Shown here: positions 14,160-18,860 of the stretch, piece by piece
Position numbering within the stretch: the stretch's first letter is position 1
Layout of the letters: every line of letters begins with the position of its first letter
Assembly (NCBI GenBank): GCA_021734595.1
Contig: JAIPIO010000027.1
Span: 1-18,860, forward strand
Source: Kiritimatiellales bacterium
Lineage (GTDB): Bacteria; Verrucomicrobiota; Kiritimatiellia; Kiritimatiellales; Pontiellaceae
Direction: 5' to 3'
Length of the DNA: 18,860 bases
Made by a program: the position numbers and the translations under genes
The notes under the pieces: generated by a model
What the model saw: only the letters and a program-made list of their open reading frames with translations
The model's database searches: none
What the model was told of the DNA's origin: nothing

Positions 14160-17100
14160 TCAGTTCGTGCGAGCCAGCACCAGGATATAATCGCGTCCGG
14201 GGATTTGGATCGGCAATTGGAGCCTGCCTCGACCATCCTTCTCAACGGGAATCGATTCGCCCGTTGCCGCATTGGTCACGCTGAACTCTCCCTCGAGTCC
14301 GAGTTTCTCGGTGTCAAGGGGCATGGCCCGCGCAACGGCGTTATCTCGAAGATTGCTGATCGCAAGCAGTGCTTTGCCTGCATTGTCGCGCAGATAGATC
14401 GACGCCTTCAGTTTGTCGTCCTGATTGCCGACGATATCGCCGGTCTTCCAGAAGCCCATGAATTCGACATCGTCCTCGTAGAATCCGAATGTTTGATACA
14501 TGCGGTCGAGCCCCTCCCCGTACTTTTCATAGCCGAGGAAATAGGACAGCGCGACGTCGGTGGCCGTCCTGTCAAAAAGGAAGAACAAGGCGTTGAGTTC
14601 GCGAGTACGTGCCAGTCCCCAGTCCACGATCTTGTCGTAGCCTGGGTGGGCGCGCAGTTCCTCCAGCCGTTTGGGGTTCAATCCAGTCCGCCGCCAGGCT
14701 TGGAACAATTCGGAGATTTCTTTCATCAGTTCGGGATCGAAGCCGATGTAAAAGTAGCTATGTTTGAAGCAGGTGCTGCGTTCGTAGTAGCCCCACGTGG
14801 TGTGCGACCATTCGGTGGCCATGAAATCCAGTGTCAGCCGATCCATGAAATGGCCGTCGGGCACTTTCCAGGTTTCGCCGTCAAATACAAAGGCGAACGA
14901 GACATGGGGGGCGATGATTTGGGTCGAGGTGTGGAGGACTATCGGGTAGTCGGGCGTAGCCCCCGTCGGATGCTCTTCGTCGATGCCTTTGGCCACCATA
15001 TAGATTCGCTTCAGCAGGTTGCGCATGGCGACGATCTGGTAATCGGCCTGACGCACTCCGTTTTCGTCCAGGTATCCGCATTTCCCGTTGTGCAGCGGAT
15101 TGCTGCAACGGACCGGGCTGCCGTGATCGATGTAGATGCCGGCCATGATGCCGTAGTCCGGATGCAGCCAGCGGTTCTTGATGAACCAGACCCACCAGTC
15201 GGCGTAGGAGGTCTCCGCACAGGCGCTGAACCAGCTCCAGGAGAGAGGTTCGAGGCGTTCGTACCCGGGGATGTTTTCCCATTCATCTTTGTACCATTTG
15301 CGCTCCCGGATCTCGGTGCCGTCACCGTAGTAGGATGCAACCGAGTTGATGAAGCTGTACCGGAAATACTCCGGGTTTGTCTCGCGCCGCTTTCGGTCGG
15401 CCGCCCAGAATTCCTTTTCGGTCATTCCCGAATTGGGGCTGGGGCGGGGCAGGGTCGGGACTACAGACCAGCACCCGGTGGGGCCGCGGCGTTTGGAGCG
15501 GGCAATGGGTGGTTTGATCGGGGTGGGGTGGAGACCGAATTCGATGTCAAACGAATCCCGGCTGGTGGGTGAATCGATCATTTTCACCGCCAGCGTCACT
15601 CGGTCGTTTTCCGGCCAGACTCGAATCTCGTCGGACTTGTCTTTGTTGAACCAGCCCTCTCTTCCCTCGGCGAGCCATTGCAGACCGCGTTCGTAACCGC
15701 CGAGCCACACTGGCTGGCTGAAGCCGCCGAATTGCCCGTGCCACGGTTCCTTTGTGGTCAGGTCAGGTGGCATCTCCCCTCGCCAGCCGCGGCTCGGGGT
15801 GTGGATGAAACGGGCGTTGCGCTTGACGCACGGCATGCGGTAGGTCAGGCCGGATATGGCTTTGTCGTTGTCGTTGGTCACCGACGTTCGGATCCACATG
15901 AAACCGTCGAACTCGATGCGCGTGTGCACGGTCAGCGACACACCATCAGCAGTGCCGGTCCAGGTGCGTTCCACCGCTGCTTTAGAGACCACTGGATAGT
16001 CGATCCGGTCTACGTCAAACTCCAGCGGTTCGTCGCCGATTTCAAAGTCAAGCGTCATTGGTGCGGCAAGCAAGTTGTCACCGGCGCTGATGATCTGTTC
16101 GGGCAATGGGTTTGCAGCAAAACGTATGGTACGTCCCCAGCATTTGACGTTGTCGTCCTCGACCTCCATCGGGGTCCAGGGTGGCGGCACGATGTCGTGC
16201 ACCCGGTCGTGCAGACCGAGAGTGTTGTGCCACCATGCTTCGGGTTCGGCCAGAGCAAAAGTCTGGCCGGGGTCGTTGCGGGCGAAGGCGTTGCCCTCCG
16301 CGCCGTGGATCGTAAATTCCACCTCGTAGGTTCCCGGCGGCAGTCCCGCCGTTGACATTTCGCCCATGGACGTCTCATCTTCCAGATCAAGTTCGACGAG
16401 TCGAGTCTGTTCCGGATTGTCGACATGTGCAACTCGGATCAGGGCTTTGGCGCCGTCGGGTGCGGTCGGGTGATAGGCGTCGAACACCACGCGTCCGAGT
16501 GTCGGCAGCGCTTTGACGGTCAGATTAGCCACTGCGGTGCCCGATCTTTCCGCTTCCATGAAGCGTGACACGCCGAGTTTAGCGAGGCGTTCGATACGAA
16601 AAGCGTCCAGCGGGCGGTCGAAAATCACGAACTCGTCAATCAGGGTGGCGAATGTGTCGTCCATCAGCGGCAGCCATTCGCCTTCGTAGCCGGGTGCGTA
16701 CTGCTTGCCCTGCAAATCGTCCGGGCCGGTGACGAACCGGCGGCTCCAGAATGGGTAATCGCCGATCGAGAATCGGTTGCCAAGCTCCTGGGTCTGTTGG
16801 TCTTCAAACCTTGGGAATGCGGCTTTGGCAACCTGTTGTCCATTGCGGTAGGCCACCACCTGACCCTCTTCCCAGGTATAGGCAATGTGATACCAGGCCC
16901 CCGGTTTCATCCGCTCGATTCCCTCAATCAACGTGTCGTGAAGGATCAGCGGCGTGGAAACGTTGCCGTACCCGCCAACTTTCTCATTGATATAGCGCCC
17001 CGTGAACCAGAGAAAATCCATGGACGACCGGTTTTCAGGGTTGGTCTGCACCTGGAACCGCCGGACGCCGCTTGTGGTGAACAGAATCTGCAGCACACCG

Positions 17101-18338
17101 TCGGCCGTATCCCAGTTTTCCGAGGAAACCCAAAAAGCGATGGTTCCCGCGTCGGCGTTTAGATTCCTGCTCAATGGATATGTCACGGCAGCCGACGGGT
17201 CTTTACGTTCCTGCCGTTTGCGTGAAACCACGCGCAGCGCTTTTCCCGATTTCCCATCGACCCGGGTTGGTTCTCCCGCTGTCTTGATTTTGTCGGGGTC
17301 GAGGGACCTGGAGATGTCGGGGGCGAATCCTTCGTCGAACGATGCGTGGAAGAGGAGAGCGTTTTCCGGAATCCCGACGGTGCCTGCGGCGGCTTGTTCC
17401 GTGTAGGCGACTGCACCCTTTTCGTAGATGCCTTTGACCTGGGCTTCGCTGAGGAATTGATTGAACACCACCACATCGGCGATATGCGTTTCCCACGGCG
17501 TGTCCATCTGTTTGGAGGCGGCCTCCACAAATCCCGGATCGAACGCCACGATATCCTTGGTCATGAGCATCTCGTCTTCAGTGTCCACCTGAGGATCCGG
17601 ATCTCGTTTCCAGCCGATGTAGAACCGCTCGCCAAACTGGCGAAACACCAGATCCGGGCGCTGGAATTGCTTCACCCGTTCTCCATTGACATAGCTCTCC
17701 AGGCGGCCGTCGCGCCAGGTAAAGAGAAAATGGTTCCACTGGCGTGGTGCATCCTCGGCGGGCCAGTTCTCCAGGTTAGGATAAGGGAACACGGTCTGGA
17801 ACACACCGTCCGACCAGCCGCCGGTCAGCTTGCCGTCGGCATAGGCGAGCGTGCCAATCATCTGGCTTCGCCAGTAGGTTTGCAGCACTAATCGATGTGG
17901 CGGCGTATCGATGTCACCGGTGTGGAACAGCACCTGTGACCCACCGAAGATGGGATTACCTTCGGCATCCAGGTAGCCCCAGTTCGCCCCCGGCGCCATC
18001 CACAGCGACAACGCGCCTTGGCGTGGGGTCAGGTTGCCGTCCACCTCAAAGCCCACGGCGTCGATGCCGTTGCGCAGTCGGAGCGCCTTGCCTCCATTGC
18101 GGCCCGCGACGATCTTCGGTTCGCCGATGACATCGACCGGCTCCGTGTTGCCGCCCGCGGACGTGGCTGCAAGTCCCCGCTCGAACGTGTGGATGAAGCC
18201 GATGTCGTCCAGATCCAGGGCCGATGCGCTCAGGGGGATCAGCAGTATCAGGCTGGCCGCAATCATGGAGAGCGCGTGGCGTTTGTTGATCAACATGCTT
18301 CGAGGCTTCAGGGAATTGCGGAGGAACAGTTCAGTCAT
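14160..18338 (-). CDS. Secreted double-LamG + glycosidase-like protein (DUF6067/GH123-like)
   Basis: The protein has 1392 residues from the ATG at 18338, which has AAGAGG 9 bases upstream. An ATG at 18296 aligns better with the start of the paralogue but lacks a ribosome site. A signal peptide ends near residue 40 (SLILLIPLSASA). LamG 1 covers about 44-312 and LamG 2 about 328-592. A beta linker domain (about 602-687) ends with LPPGTYEVEFTI. The large glycosidase-like domain spans about 697-1302, with GIYIDHG (Asp1071) and FVFDGE (Asp1153, Glu1155) matching the paralogue's acidic positions. It contains an insert (about 1180-1265) missing from the paralogue. The C-terminus is a beta-sandwich (KALLAISNLRDNAVARAM). 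It is predicted to be exported and to bind and perhaps cleave complex glycans. Architecture is well supported; enzyme activity is inferred. Confidence 0.8.
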   Translation of the reverse strand: MTELFLRNSLKPRSMLINKRHALSMIAASLILLIPLSASALDLDDIGFIHTFERGLAATSAGGNTEPVDVIGEPKIVAGRNGGKALRLRNGIDAVGFEVDGNLTPRQGALSLWMAPGANWGYLDAEGNPIFGGSQVLFHTGDIDTPPHRLVLQTYWRSQMIGTLAYADGKLTGGWSDGVFQTVFPYPNLENWPAEDAPRQWNHFLFTWRDGRLESYVNGERVKQFQRPDLVFRQFGERFYIGWKRDPDPQVDTEDEMLMTKDIVAFDPGFVEAASKQMDTPWETHIADVVVFNQFLSEAQVKGIYEKGAVAYTEQAAAGTVGIPENALLFHASFDEGFAPDISRSLDPDKIKTAGEPTRVDGKSGKALRVVSRKRQERKDPSAAVTYPLSRNLNADAGTIAFWVSSENWDTADGVLQILFTTSGVRRFQVQTNPENRSSMDFLWFTGRYINEKVGGYGNVSTPLILHDTLIEGIERMKPGAWYHIAYTWEEGQVVAYRNGQQVAKAAFPRFEDQQTQELGNRFSIGDYPFWSRRFVTGPDDLQGKQYAPGYEGEWLPLMDDTFATLIDEFVIFDRPLDAFRIERLAKLGVSRFMEAERSGTAVANLTVKALPTLGRVVFDAYHPTAPDGAKALIRVAHVDNPEQTRLVELDLEDETSMGEMSTAGLPPGTYEVEFTIHGAEGNAFARNDPGQTFALAEPEAWWHNTLGLHDRVHDIVPPPWTPMEVEDDNVKCWGRTIRFAANPLPEQIISAGDNLLAAPMTLDFEIGDEPLEFDVDRIDYPVVSKAAVERTWTGTADGVSLTVHTRIEFDGFMWIRTSVTNDNDKAISGLTYRMPCVKRNARFIHTPSRGWRGEMPPDLTTKEPWHGQFGGFSQPVWLGGYERGLQWLAEGREGWFNKDKSDEIRVWPENDRVTLAVKMIDSPTSRDSFDIEFGLHPTPIKPPIARSKRRGPTGCWSVVPTLPRPSPNSGMTEKEFWAADRKRRETNPEYFRYSFINSVASYYGDGTEIRERKWYKDEWENIPGYERLEPLSWSWFSACAETSYADWWVWFIKNRWLHPDYGIMAGIYIDHGSPVRCSNPLHNGKCGYLDENGVRQADYQIVAMRNLLKRIYMVAKGIDEEHPTGATPDYPIVLHTSTQIIAPHVSFAFVFDGETWKVPDGHFMDRLTLDFMATEWSHTTWGYYERSTCFKHSYFYIGFDPELMKEISELFQAWRRTGLNPKRLEELRAHPGYDKIVDWGLARTRELNALFFLFDRTATDVALSYFLGYEKYGEGLDRMYQTFGFYEDDVEFMGFWKTGDIVGNQDDKLKASIYLRDNAGKALLAISNLRDNAVARAMPLDTEKLGLEGEFSVTNAATGESIPVEKDGRGRLQLPIQIPGRDYILVLARTN

Positions 18339-18393
18339 TGTTAGTGGCCTCTTTCCGTTGGGGTTCCTTAGGTTCAAGCCAGACGTGCAGTGC

Positions 18394-18431
18394 CGTGACC
18401 GACCTGCCGAACAGGTTGCTTAAACGTCACG
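18394..18431. promoter_or_regulatory. Nested inverted repeat between the pseudopilin-like and glycosidase-like genes
   Basis: An outer pair CGTGAC/GTCACG (18394-18399 and 18426-18431) encloses an inner hairpin ACCTG-CCGAA-CAGGT (18402-18416). It sits in the 119-bp gap between the two leftward genes. There is no U-run, so it is a weak terminator candidate. A regulator site or chance are alternatives. Confidence 0.3.
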
Positions 18432-18457
18432 TCGTCATGGGGCATGGATTATTCCAA

Positions 18458-18860
18458 CTAGTTGCCATCTGCGTCAAAGGCGCGGAATATGGTGGTGGCC
18501 CCGCCCGTGCCGGGAGTCGCACGGATGTAATTGTAAACGGTGGCGTCGTTCACCGTGTACCGCCCGACGTGACCGTCGCCCCAGCCCAGCTGAAACCACG
18601 GTGTCTGGCCTTTCCAATGAGACACGGTCAATGTCTTGTCGTCACTGCCGCGGAAGATATCCGAAAACAAAACCTTGTCTCCGAAGTGCTCCAGCCGGAG
18701 CGCGCTGGAGTACACGCCCCCGCCCCCGCTGGCTTTCTGCGGGCCGCCGACGAACTCGACATAATCCACCCTGAAACCATACGAACAATCCATCTCAGGA
18801 AGACCATTCCGCGGAATCGGCAGATAATTCATGCCCCGCGACAACGGCCACAGGCGGTTC
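18458..18860 (-). CDS. Type II pseudopilin-like protein, C-terminal part
   Basis: Only the C-terminal 133 residues or so are in the window; the frame is open to the right edge, so the N-terminal methylation site and helix lie outside. The visible part reads LWPLSRGMNYLPIP near the edge, then KVLFSDIF, then QLGWGDGHVGRY near the end, and stops at TAG (18458). A late G/ADGHV motif after a short strand is typical of the large family of prepilin-like proteins (DUF1559-type) that PVC bacteria carry in many copies, often next to sulfatase and glycosidase genes. The role is presumably in a type II-secretion-like or surface assembly. The call rests on motif and context and on an incomplete sequence. 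Confidence 0.65.
   Translation of the reverse strand, partial: NRLWPLSRGMNYLPIPRNGLPEMDCSYGFRVDYVEFVGGPQKASGGGGVYSSALRLEHFGDKVLFSDIFRGSDDKTLTVSHWKGQTPWFQLGWGDGHVGRYTVNDATVYNYIRATPGTGGATTIFRAFDADGN

Noticed and set aside
14205..15572. 455-codon frame on the plus strand opposite the 1392-residue gene
   Set aside because: It is a shadow of a GC-rich gene with convincing domains on the minus strand; the translation has no motif or coherent domain. The same applies to plus-strand frames at 11140-11946, 12424-13026, 15678-16355 and 17346-17891.

Overview
The window looks like chromosomal DNA from a bacterium of the PVC superphylum, most likely Kiritimatiellota, Lentisphaerota or Verrucomicrobiota. 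The placement rests on large secreted LamG-plus-glycosidase-like proteins, a type II pseudopilin-like protein with a GDGHV motif, and a PEP-CTERM protein. It is an inference from gene content; there is no rRNA or phylogenetic marker here. Most of the window is GC-rich. One block at about 5.2-6.0 kb is clearly AT-richer.

Layout. (1) 1-1815, minus strand: three closely spaced genes read leftward. They encode a small soluble protein with a possible PLD-like fold, a protein with two membrane helices and a long loop, and a zinc-ribbon/HTH protein that runs off the left edge. I recognise no characterised system here, so this is the main candidate for an undescribed module. (2) 2190-4928, minus: a full-length ComEC/Rec2 DNA-uptake channel whose C-terminal metallo-beta-lactamase-like domain has lost its metal-binding motif. 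(3) 4929-7177: a patchwork accessory region. It holds a 15-bp direct repeat, an AT-rich PEP-CTERM gene that ends in a sharp composition change, a small conserved hypothetical gene, a start-less gene fragment, and a segment bounded by short inverted repeats. (4) 7178-9661, plus: a CPA2 cation/proton antiporter fused to USP-like domains and a PTS EIIA-like domain.

(5) 9663-18860, minus: a secreted-protein cluster. In transcription order it holds the 3' end of a pseudopilin-like gene, a 1392-residue protein with two LamG domains and a glycosidase-like domain, a 1032-residue paralogue with one LamG domain, a 228-residue secreted LamG-like protein, and a gene split by an in-frame TAG just after its signal peptide. 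The last two overlap by ATGA. The cluster looks built for binding and perhaps cleaving external polysaccharide. The substrate cannot be told from sequence alone.

No tRNA, rRNA or CRISPR array was seen.
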